A model generated the notes under the pieces. That model saw only the letters and a list, made by a program, of their open reading frames with translations, did not search any database and was not told the origin of the DNA. Positions 1-5,881 of a stretch of DNA of 7,176 nucleotides are shown in pieces. Location of the stretch: assembly GCA_002329565.1 (NCBI GenBank), contig DCTM01000017.1, positions 3,555-10,730 on the forward strand. Reading direction: 5' to 3'. Position numbers and translations under genes: made by a program. Numbering within the stretch: position 1 is the first letter of the stretch; each line of letters starts with the position of its first letter. This DNA is from Firmicutes bacterium UBA1440 (lineage in GTDB: Bacteria; Bacillota; Clostridia; Peptostreptococcales; Anaerovoracaceae).

Positions 1-409
1 GACGGCATACGAGATGCGTGAGGTGGCAGAGCCATATATACGTCGCAGAGCCATTTCCGAATTGCAAAACGGTGACGTAGTCATCTTTGGCGCGGGAACG
101 GGCAATCCGTTTTTCTCGACAGACACGACTGCTGCCCTGCGTGCTGCGGAAATAGATGCCGACGTAATCTTGCTCGCGAAGAAAGTCGACGCTGTTTATT
201 CCGACGATCCGGTGAAAAACTGCGATGCGATCAGATATGAGCGATTGACGCACAAGGAGGTCCTCGAGAAAGGGCTGGGCGTCATGGATTCGACGGCAGC
301 TTCGCTGTGTATGGACAACAATATAGATATTCATGTATTCGCACTGGCCGAGCAGGGCAATATGCTCAGAGCGGTGTGCGGAGAAAAAATAGGTACGATT
401 ATCACTTAG
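1..409 (+). CDS. pyrH: UMP kinase (uridylate kinase), C-terminal part; 5' end cut by window
   Basis: The protein phosphorylates UMP to UDP with ATP in the cytoplasm, the step that feeds UTP and CTP synthesis. The reading frame is open from base 2 (Thr-Ala-Tyr-Glu-Met) to TAG at 407-409, giving about 135 residues of a family that is usually near 235-240, so roughly 100 N-terminal residues lie upstream. Visible family landmarks are the [19 protein letters not shown] segment (about bases 91-150), the [18 protein letters not shown] segment and the [15 protein letters not shown] segment, all typical of bacterial hexameric PyrH of the amino-acid kinase fold; the protein ends GEKIGTIIT, like other PyrH proteins. 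The first internal ATG (base 14) is not the real start because similarity continues upstream of it. In Firmicutes pyrH commonly lies between tsf and frr, which fits frr following after 34 bases. Identification is firm. Confidence 0.96.
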   Translation, partial: TAYEMREVAEPYIRRRAISELQNGDVVIFGAGTGNPFFSTDTTAALRAAEIDADVILLAKKVDAVYSDDPVKNCDAIRYERLTHKEVLEKGLGVMDSTAASLCMDNNIDIHVFALAEQGNMLRAVCGEKIGTIIT

Positions 410-429
410 AATCACTACTAAAATTTCAT

Positions 430-434
430 GGAGG
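430..434 (+). promoter_or_regulatory. Shine-Dalgarno site of frr
   Basis: GGAGG lies 9 bases before ATG 444 inside a purine-rich leader. It favours ATG 444 over the in-frame ATG at 450, which would be 15 bases away. Confidence 0.75.
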
Positions 435-443
435 AGAGAGAAG

Positions 444-1001
444 ATGAGTATGAATGTGCAGGAAGTCTTAAAGGAAAAGACGGCCAAGACGATTTCGGTT
501 TTGAAGGAAGAACTGAATACGGTGAGAGCGGGAAGAGCAAACCCCGCACTTCTCGATAAGATCAGCGTGAATTATTACGGCACGCCGACACCGTTGAAGA
601 ACATGTCCAACATTTCTGTGCCCGATCCGAGGACCCTCCTTATCGCACCTTTCGATGCAAAGATGATCGGTGAGATAGAAAAGGCTATCAATGCCGCAAA
701 CATCGGGATTACGCCTTCCAACGACGGTAAAGCTATCCGTCTTAACATTCCGCAGGTAACTGAGGAGAGAAGAAAAGAACTGACAAAGACCGTCAAGAAG
801 ATGGGTGAAGAGGCCAAGGTCGCGCTCAGAAATATCAGAAGAGATATGAACGATGAGTTGAAAAAGCAGGAAAAAGCCGGAGAACTTACTGAAGACGATC
901 TCAAGAGAGAGCTCGACTCGATTCAGAAGGCGACAGACAAAGCCATCAAAGAGATTGACGACATCTGCGTCGCAAAAGAAAAGGAAATTTTGGAAATATA
1001 A
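444..1001 (+). CDS. frr: Ribosome recycling factor (RRF)
   Basis: RRF works with EF-G to split the post-termination ribosome so that subunits, mRNA and tRNA can be reused. The 185 residues match the usual family length exactly. The three-helix-bundle domain is formed by the N-terminal helix (about residues 5-30, ending in the conserved [11 protein letters not shown] at 24-34) and the charged C-terminal helices (about 105-183, beginning VTEERRKEL). The small alpha/beta domain between them carries YYGTPTPL and [13 protein letters not shown]. The start at 444 is chosen because a strong GGAGG sits 9 bases upstream. It follows pyrH by 34 bases, the usual neighbour, and ends in TAA. A hairpin with a T-rich tail lies just after the stop, so the transcript may partly end here. 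Nothing in the protein is unusual. Confidence 0.98.
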   Translation: MSMNVQEVLKEKTAKTISVLKEELNTVRAGRANPALLDKISVNYYGTPTPLKNMSNISVPDPRTLLIAPFDAKMIGEIEKAINAANIGITPSNDGKAIRLNIPQVTEERRKELTKTVKKMGEEAKVALRNIRRDMNDELKKQEKAGELTEDDLKRELDSIQKATDKAIKEIDDICVAKEKEILEI

Positions 1002-1004
1002 ATT

Positions 1005-1036
1005 AAAGCGGGCCGGATTTTCCGGTCGCTTTGTTT
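1005..1036 (+). terminator. Hairpin with T-rich tail between frr and uppS; possible intrinsic or partial terminator
   Basis: Starting 4 bases after the frr stop, 1005-1017 pairs with 1021-1032. There are 7 pairs (AAAGCG with CGCTTT plus one G-T pair), a single bulged G, then 5 pairs (CCGGA with TCCGG) around a TTT loop. TTTGTTT (1030-1036) follows directly, overlapping the stem end. This is the shape of a Rho-independent terminator, but the T run is interrupted and the next gene starts only 23 bases later with no promoter that I can recognise. It is therefore more likely a partial terminator, an attenuator or an mRNA-end stabiliser within an operon. The structure is seen in the sequence; the function is inferred. 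Confidence 0.5.
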
Positions 1037-1058
1037 ATGGACAGGAGAAAGTAATATT

Positions 1059-1781
1059 ATGCTTGATATGGAACGGATTCCCAAACATGTTGCAATCGTG
1101 ATGGATGGCAACGGACGTTGGGCGGACAAGAGATTGCTGCCAAAGATGGCGGGGCACAATGCCGGTATGAAGGCAATGAAGGAAATCGTCAAGTGCGCCG
1201 ATCAGTTTGGCGTAAAGTATCTGACAGTATACGCGTTTTCCACGGAAAATTGGAAACGCTCCGTCGAAGAAGTCAGCGGCATCTTTAAACTGATTGTTGT
1301 ATATGTCGACAGTGAACTGAAGGAACTGAACGAAAACAATGTCAACGTCTCGGTTCTCGGCGATTACAGCATGCTGCCGGCTGAATCCGTCGAAAGGCTG
1401 GATCGTGCTATTGAGACTACAAAGGACAATACGGGACTCAGATTTAATATCGCGCTCAATTACGGCGGCCGTGACGAGATTCGAAGATCGGTGACGGCAA
1501 TTGCCCACGAAGTCAAGGCAGGTACGCTGAAACCCGAGGAAATCACCGAGGAGACGATTGCAGCGAACTTGTGGACGGGTAAACGGCACGCGGACATCCC
1601 CGATCCTGATTTGGTGATTCGCACGAGCGGTGAGAAGAGACTTTCAAATTACCTGCTTTGGCAGAGCGCTTACAGTGAATTTGTAATTACCGATACGCTC
1701 TGGCCAGACTTCGGTCCGGAAAAATTTAAAGATTGTATAGAGGAATTTCAATCGAGAAAACGAAGGTTTGGAGGAAGATAG
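1059..1781 (+). CDS. uppS: Isoprenyl transferase / undecaprenyl diphosphate synthase (cis-prenyltransferase)
   Basis: The enzyme adds isopentenyl diphosphate units in cis to farnesyl diphosphate, making the C55 lipid carrier for peptidoglycan and other wall polymers. At 240 residues it has normal length. The diagnostic motifs are all present: HVAIVMDGNGRWAD at 10-23 with the catalytic Asp16, GHNAG at 32-36, YAFSTENWKRS at 58-68, and IRTSGEKRLSNYLLWQ beginning at about residue 187, with Arg188 and Arg194 as diphosphate-binding residues. The start at ATG 1059 is supported by AGGAG at 1043-1047; the in-frame ATG at 1068 would be too distant. It ends in TAG three bases before cdsA, whose ribosome site lies within the last uppS codons, so the two are probably translationally coupled. 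Its substrate comes from the pathway that includes dxr and ispG downstream. Confidence 0.98.
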   Translation: MLDMERIPKHVAIVMDGNGRWADKRLLPKMAGHNAGMKAMKEIVKCADQFGVKYLTVYAFSTENWKRSVEEVSGIFKLIVVYVDSELKELNENNVNVSVLGDYSMLPAESVERLDRAIETTKDNTGLRFNIALNYGGRDEIRRSVTAIAHEVKAGTLKPEEITEETIAANLWTGKRHADIPDPDLVIRTSGEKRLSNYLLWQSAYSEFVITDTLWPDFGPEKFKDCIEEFQSRKRRFGGR

Positions 1782-1784
1782 CGA

Positions 1785-2561
1785 ATGAAGACACGAGTTA
1801 TATCCGGATTGGTGATGCTACCTCTTTTGGCTGTGGTATACTTTGGCGGCTCAGTGTTGATGATTGCTTGCATACTTATCGGTGCCATCGGGATAAAGGA
1901 ATTTTACAGCGGCTTTCACAGTCTCGCTATTCGTCCGAGTTATCGTATAGCATTTGTGGCGCTTGCTGCCTTGTATCTGATGAACATTCTTAAGCTGCCG
2001 GCGGAAATGTATATGATATGGTTCTTTGTTACGGTGCTCCTGAGCCTGCTGTATCTGTTTAATGTCGATTCCCGTACTCTCGAGGACGGTATGGCGACCA
2101 TTACCGGAATATTTTATGTAATCTTCTTTTCATATCACGTCGTGCTTGTGGATCAATCGGCTTATCCGATTCTGATCTGGCTGGTGTTCCTGTCCGCTTT
2201 CGGAACGGATATCATGGCTTACTTCAGCGGTTACCTTTTCGGGAAGCACAAACTCTGTCCGAAGATCAGTCCGAAGAAGACCATTGAAGGATCGATCGGA
2301 GGTACGCTCGGCAGTATTGCACTTTGCGCAGGCTTCGGAGCTTTGCTGGTACCGGATTTGATGATTCACTGCGCCATAATCGGACTGCTGGGAGGTATCG
2401 TATCGCAATTCGGAGACCTGACAGCTTCCGTGTTTAAGCGTAAGATGGGAATTAAGGATTACGGAAACCTAATCCCGGGTCACGGCGGCATTTTGGATCG
2501 CTTCGACAGCGTACTTTTTACGGCGCCGATGGTATATTATTATATCGTGGCCGTACTTTAA
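1785..2561 (+). CDS. cdsA: Phosphatidate cytidylyltransferase (CDP-diacylglycerol synthase)
   Basis: This integral membrane enzyme joins CTP and phosphatidic acid to give CDP-diacylglycerol, the precursor of phosphatidylglycerol and other phospholipids. The 258 residues are largely hydrophobic, with about eight likely membrane segments (for example 4-22, 54-72, 76-94, 104-122, 127-148, 172-190 and the C-terminal tail). The CDP-diglyceride synthetase signature is complete at 215-241: Ser215, Lys218-Arg219, Lys224-Asp225, Pro231, His233-Gly-Gly and Asp238-Arg-Phe-Asp241. Other conserved parts are GTDIMAYFSG around Asp142 and SPKKTIEG at 162-169. GGAGG at 1770-1774 lies 10 bases before ATG 1785, inside the end of uppS. 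It ends in TAA 13 bases before dxr. It is a full-length, ordinary member of the family. Confidence 0.98.
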   Translation: MKTRVISGLVMLPLLAVVYFGGSVLMIACILIGAIGIKEFYSGFHSLAIRPSYRIAFVALAALYLMNILKLPAEMYMIWFFVTVLLSLLYLFNVDSRTLEDGMATITGIFYVIFFSYHVVLVDQSAYPILIWLVFLSAFGTDIMAYFSGYLFGKHKLCPKISPKKTIEGSIGGTLGSIALCAGFGALLVPDLMIHCAIIGLLGGIVSQFGDLTASVFKRKMGIKDYGNLIPGHGGILDRFDSVLFTAPMVYYYIVAVL

Positions 2562-2565
2562 TATT

Positions 2566-2570
2566 GGGGG
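2566..2570 (+). promoter_or_regulatory. Weak, all-G Shine-Dalgarno site of dxr
   Basis: GGGGG lies 4 bases before ATG 2575. It can pair with the 16S rRNA tail only by using a G-U pair, so it is a weaker site than those of frr, cdsA or ispG. It nevertheless marks ATG 2575, rather than any site after the in-frame TGA, as the dxr start. Confidence 0.5.
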
Positions 2571-2574
2571 CCTT

Positions 2575-3720
2575 ATGAAAGCAAAACGAATTGCCGTGCT
2601 CGGAAGCACGGGCTCCATTGGGACACAGGCGGTGGATGTGATTTGAAGGAACAGGGAAAACTACCGGGTCACAGCTCTGTCGTGCGCTCACAATATCGCT
2701 CTGTTGTCCGAACAAATCGAACTGTTTTCACCCGAGTTGGTTTCGGTGGAGCGTGAAGAAGACGCGCGCCTTTTACGCGAAAAGTACAAGAGCCTCGAAG
2801 TGCTCACCGGACGCGACGGTCTGAATACAATTGCGGAGTCTGACTGCGACATACTCTTGAATTCACTGATAGGTATGATCGGTCTTGAACCTACTTATCG
2901 TGCCTTGAAAAACGGTACCGATATCGCCTTCGCCAACAAGGAGACACTTGTGGCGGGAGGAGAAATCATTATGGGGGCAGCTAGGGAAAGCGGTGCTGCT
3001 CTGTTGCCGGTCGACAGCGAGCACAGCGCGATTTTTCAGTGCTTGCAGGGAAATGCGGATAATCCGATTCGGCGCATTCTGCTGACGGCATCCGGCGGAC
3101 CGTTTCGCGGCCGTAAGCGTGACTTCCTCGAGCAAGTTACGCCCGAGCAGGCACTTAAACATCCGAACTGGACTATGGGAAGGAAGATCACAATCGACTC
3201 GGCTACGATGATGAACAAAGGGCTTGAGGTCATCGAGGCCAAACATCTCTTCGACGTCTCGGCAGACGACATCGAGGTTGTCGTGCACCCACAATCCGTT
3301 ATTCACTCGATGGTTGAATACCGCGACGGGTCGGTCATTGCACAACTTGGTTTGCCGGATATGCGCGTGCCGATAGCTTATGCATTTTCATATCCGCAAC
3401 GAATGGAAACAACATCCGGGCAGTATTTGGACTTCAAAACTTTGCGTGAATTGACGTTTGAGGAGCCGGATATCGCGACATTCGGATGTCTGCAGATGGC
3501 ATACGACGCTGTCGCCGCAGGCAGGGGATATCCCGTTGTCCTAAACGCCGCAAACGAGGTACTTGTAGCGGCATTTCTCGAAAAGAGAATAAGATTTACC
3601 GATATTCAGGACAATATACAGAGAATATTGGAACGTTACAAAGGGGGAAATGTCGAGAATGTCGACGATGTGATCGCACTCGACAAAGAAACAAGGGAAG
3701 TTACAAGGAATTTGATTTAA
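2575..3720 (+). CDS. dxr: 1-deoxy-D-xylulose 5-phosphate reductoisomerase, interrupted by an in-frame TGA at codon 24 (possible pseudogene, sequence error or readthrough)
   Basis: Dxr rearranges and reduces DXP to 2-C-methyl-D-erythritol 4-phosphate with NADPH, the first committed step of the MEP isoprenoid pathway. The frame from ATG 2575 to TAA 3720 has 381 codons, the family's usual length, but codon 24 (2644-2646) is TGA. Before it stands the NADPH-binding loop VLGSTGSIG (8-16). After it, in the same frame, similarity resumes at once. Catalytic features are intact: PVDSEHSAIFQ with metal ligands Asp147 and Glu149, ASGGPFR, HPNWTMGRK with His196 and Trp199, and SATMMNKGLE with Glu218. No frameshift is seen. 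Starting after the stop (first candidate TTG 2704, codon 44, with no ribosome site; first ATG at codon 101) would lose the nucleotide-binding loop. The gene lies 13 bases after cdsA and 9 before rseP. Identity is certain; whether it makes full-length protein is not. Confidence 0.93.
2594..2611 (+). other. Perfect 7-bp GC-rich hairpin at the start of dxr
   Basis: CCGTGCT (2594-2600) pairs perfectly with AGCACGG (2605-2611) around the loop CGGA. It begins 19 bases into the dxr coding region and ends 32 bases before the in-frame TGA. It encodes part of the conserved NADPH-binding loop, so it may simply be a by-product of codon choice. A role in translation or recoding is only a possibility. Confidence 0.35.
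2644..2646 (+). other. In-frame TGA at codon 24 of dxr
   Basis: The codon series is GAT GTG ATT TGA AGG AAC AGG. The TGA stands where the Dxr sequences I can recall from E. coli, B. subtilis and clostridia have Arg (for example DVVRHNP in E. coli). CGA, which differs by one transition, is used for Arg at codon 5 of this gene and in ispG. The base after the stop is A, a context known to make UGA leaky in bacteria. I see no convincing selenocysteine-type hairpin downstream. Confidence 0.9.
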
Positions 3721-3729
3721 GGGGAAATT

Positions 3730-4743
3730 ATGACTGTAATTTATGCAATTTTGATATTTTGCGTATTAATATTCGTGCACGAATTCGGTCACTTCATCGC
3801 AGCCAAGAGCTGCGGAGTTAAGGTGAACGAGTTTGCGCTCGGCATGGGGCCTATTCTGCTCAAGAAGCAGGGCGAAGAGACCCTTTATTCTCTGCGAGCT
3901 TTGCCAATCGGCGGATTCTGCGCCATGGAGGGAGAAGACGAGGAATCGAATGATCCGAAATCATTCAGTAACAAGTCCGCTTGGCAAAAGGCTGTCATTA
4001 TCGTTGCGGGTGCTCTGATGAATTTGATTCTTGCAATCATCATAATGGCAGGCGTGGCCTTTTATTCGGGCAATCCACAGCCGACGGTTGCTGAATTCCT
4101 TGACAACAGCCCCGGACAACAGGCCGGTATGGAAATCGGTGATACTGTCACGGCAATCAACGGTGAGAAGGTCACAGAATGGGCTGACTTGAGCCGTCTG
4201 ATTGATGGGAGCACAGGTGAGACGATCACGATTACCGTCGTTACTCAGGATGGCGCAGAAAAAACGATCACCACGGGTGTAATGACGGATGAAACCGGCA
4301 GAAGGTTGATAGGCTTCGTTCCGGTGAGGACTCATAACGTGCTTGATGCGGCTTCGGGCGGCATCAAGGCAACGGGGACTATGGCGGTCAGCATGGTCGA
4401 CATACTCCGGCAACTGTTTGCGGGAAATGTGCCGGCTTCGGAACTGAGCGGTCCTGTGGGCATTGTCGCCATTGTAAACGATACGGCCCCGCTGGGATTC
4501 GTATATATCGCCTATTTGGCTGCAATCATCAGCATCAACCTTGCTATTGTCAATATGTTGCCGTTCCCTGCTCTCGATGGTGGACGGCTTGTCTTCATCG
4601 TCATTCGGGCGGTCACCGGCAAGGCGATCACTGATGAGACGGAAGCCAAGGTTCACTTTGCGGGAATTATGCTCTTGTTTGGACTGATGATCTACGTGAC
4701 GTGGAACGATATTCTGCGGTTTGTGGTACCTTTGTTCACATAA
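3730..4743 (+). CDS. rseP: RIP metalloprotease RseP/RasP (site-2 protease, M50 family)
   Basis: This membrane-embedded zinc protease cuts transmembrane segments of substrates such as anti-sigma factors and leftover signal peptides. The 337 residues carry the zinc motif HEFGH at 17-21 in the first membrane segment (about 2-22). A second segment lies at about 88-111, and one PDZ domain (about 118-185) on the outer side contains SPGQQAGMEIGDTVTAING. A third segment (about 255-279) leads into the conserved NMLPFPALDGG at 275-285, with Asp283 as the third zinc ligand. A last segment lies near 309-328. A single PDZ domain is usual for Gram-positive members. The run AGGGG at 3720-3724 sits 5 bases before ATG 3730, right after the dxr stop. 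It is placed between the MEP genes dxr and ispG, a common arrangement in Clostridia. No anti-sigma substrate is encoded in the window. Confidence 0.97.
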   Translation: MTVIYAILIFCVLIFVHEFGHFIAAKSCGVKVNEFALGMGPILLKKQGEETLYSLRALPIGGFCAMEGEDEESNDPKSFSNKSAWQKAVIIVAGALMNLILAIIIMAGVAFYSGNPQPTVAEFLDNSPGQQAGMEIGDTVTAINGEKVTEWADLSRLIDGSTGETITITVVTQDGAEKTITTGVMTDETGRRLIGFVPVRTHNVLDAASGGIKATGTMAVSMVDILRQLFAGNVPASELSGPVGIVAIVNDTAPLGFVYIAYLAAIISINLAIVNMLPFPALDGGRLVFIVIRAVTGKAITDETEAKVHFAGIMLLFGLMIYVTWNDILRFVVPLFT

Positions 4744-4744
4744 T

Positions 4745-4749
4745 GGAGG
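4745..4749 (+). promoter_or_regulatory. Shine-Dalgarno site of ispG
   Basis: GGAGG lies 5 bases before ATG 4755 and overlaps the alternative in-frame ATG at 4743. This rules out 4743 and the longer upstream extension inside rseP as the start. Confidence 0.75.
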
Positions 4750-4754
4750 AAACG

Positions 4755-5870
4755 ATGAATCCAATCAAAAGGAAAAATACAAAACAAGTAATGTGCGGCG
4801 CGGTTGCCATCGGGGGAAACGCGCCTATTTCAATTCAATCCATGACGAATACCGATACGAGGGATGCGGCGGCGACCACGGCGCAGATTGAAAGGCTGGT
4901 TGAGGCCGGTGCGCAAATTGTGCGACTTGCGGTGCCCGATCGAGAAGCGGCCGATTCCTTTGCACTCATCAAAAGGCAAACGCTGTCCTCTCCCCTTACG
5001 CGTGACATACCGCTCGTTGCGGATATCCATTTCGACTACCGACTTGCAATCGCGGCAATCGAAGCCGGTGCGGACAAGATTCGCATAAACCCCGGCAATA
5101 TCGGAAGCACAGAGCGTATCAAAGCCGTCGTTGATGCCGCCAAGGTGCGAGGCATTCCGATTCGCATTGGGGTCAATTCGGGCTCGCTCGAAAAAAATAT
5201 TGTTGAAAAGTACGGGGGCGTTACACCGGATGGCCTGGTCGAGAGCGCACTCGATAAAATAAGACTGCTTGAGAATCTGGATTTTGACGAAATCGTTGTC
5301 TCAATCAAATCCTCCGACGTGGTCATGAATTATCGCGCACACTTGTTGTTGTCAGCGAGAACCGAATATCCGTTGCACATCGGACTTACAGAGGCCGGCA
5401 CGCCGGAGAAGGGCAAGCTCAAATCAGCTGTCGGACTCTCGCCGCTTTTGTTGCAGGGCATCGGAGATACGATACGCATCTCGCTCACGGGCGATCCTGT
5501 GCAGGAGGTGCTCTTTGCTCGCGAAGTACTCGAAGCAATCGGTATCTGTGGCAGCGGTATTCGCTTTGTGTCCTGTCCGACCTGTGGACGCACTGAGGTC
5601 GACCTCAGCAGTATCGCACTGCAAATCGAGCAGGCGCTGTCCGGAATTGCAGAGATTCGCAAAAAGGCAGGGTTGCCGGATATGACCGTAGCTGTTATGG
5701 GCTGCGCAGTCAACGGCCCGGGAGAGGCAAAAGAGGCCGACCTTGGAGTCGCCTGCGGACCCGGCAAAGGCATTCTTTTCTCGAAGGGAGAAATAGTTTC
5801 CGTCGTATCTGAATCCGACATTGTGAGCGGTTTGACGGCGCTGGCGGAAGAAATCAACGAAAGGCAGTAA
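4755..5870 (+). CDS. ispG: 4-hydroxy-3-methylbut-2-en-1-yl diphosphate synthase (GcpE/IspG), 4Fe-4S enzyme
   Basis: IspG reductively opens 2-C-methyl-D-erythritol 2,4-cyclodiphosphate to HMBPP, the second-last step of the MEP pathway. From ATG 4755 it has 371 residues, a normal length. The N-terminal TIM-barrel part (about 1-260) includes SIQSMTNTDTRDA, PLVADIHFDYRLA and KIRINPGNIG. The C-terminal iron-sulfur domain carries the cluster ligands Cys274 and Cys277 in SCPTCGRTEVDL and Cys317 in MGCAVNGPGE, with catalytic Glu324. The spacing between Cys277 and Cys317 is 40 residues, against 32 in the E. coli protein as I recall it, because of a longer loop (around IRKKAGLPD). The open frame extends upstream to 4701 inside rseP, but GGAGG at 4745-4749 fixes the start at 4755. 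It lies 11 bases after rseP. Its presence shows that the MEP pathway is expected to operate, which matters for the dxr stop. Confidence 0.98.
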   Translation: MNPIKRKNTKQVMCGAVAIGGNAPISIQSMTNTDTRDAAATTAQIERLVEAGAQIVRLAVPDREAADSFALIKRQTLSSPLTRDIPLVADIHFDYRLAIAAIEAGADKIRINPGNIGSTERIKAVVDAAKVRGIPIRIGVNSGSLEKNIVEKYGGVTPDGLVESALDKIRLLENLDFDEIVVSIKSSDVVMNYRAHLLLSARTEYPLHIGLTEAGTPEKGKLKSAVGLSPLLLQGIGDTIRISLTGDPVQEVLFAREVLEAIGICGSGIRFVSCPTCGRTEVDLSSIALQIEQALSGIAEIRKKAGLPDMTVAVMGCAVNGPGEAKEADLGVACGPGKGILFSKGEIVSVVSESDIVSGLTALAEEINERQ

Positions 5871-5881
5871 TGACCGAATGA
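5870..5881 (+). other. Three-codon ORF (Met-Thr-Glu-stop) bridging the ispG stop and polC start
   Basis: ATG ACC GAA TGA begins on the last base of the ispG TAA and ends in TGA overlapping the polC ATG as ATGA. A short AAAGG (5860-5864) is 5 bases before its ATG but 13 bases before the polC ATG. A terminating ribosome could therefore reach polC by short translation and restart. This is inference from spacing only and could be chance. Confidence 0.25.

Noticed and set aside
955..1003. Promoter for uppS from TTGACG (955-960) or TATAAAT (997-1003)
   Set aside because: The two elements are about 36 bases apart, and neither has a matching partner at the usual 16-18 base spacing.
2644..2700. Selenocysteine insertion at the dxr TGA
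   Set aside because: The family has Arg, not Cys, at this site. The only pairing seen downstream (ACAG with CTGT around a two-base loop) is too weak and tight for a bacterial SECIS hairpin.
2704..3720. A shortened dxr starting at TTG 2704 as the real gene
   Set aside because: There is no ribosome site before it, and family similarity extends upstream through the TGA to ATG 2575, including the NADPH-binding loop that a functional enzyme needs.
4743..4754. Alternative ispG starts at ATG 4743 or further upstream at 4701
   Set aside because: ATG 4743 overlaps the ribosome site itself and 4701 lies inside rseP; ATG 4755 has ideal spacing to GGAGG and fits the family length.
3961..4764. 267-codon open frame on the - strand opposite rseP
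   Set aside because: It is fully antisense to conserved RseP sequence and reads as low-coherence charged sequence with no known motif.
185..5604. Repeated GTCGAC hexamers across the window
   Set aside because: They fall inside different coding regions, mostly encoding Val-Asp, with no regular spacing or shared flanks, so codon use is a sufficient explanation.
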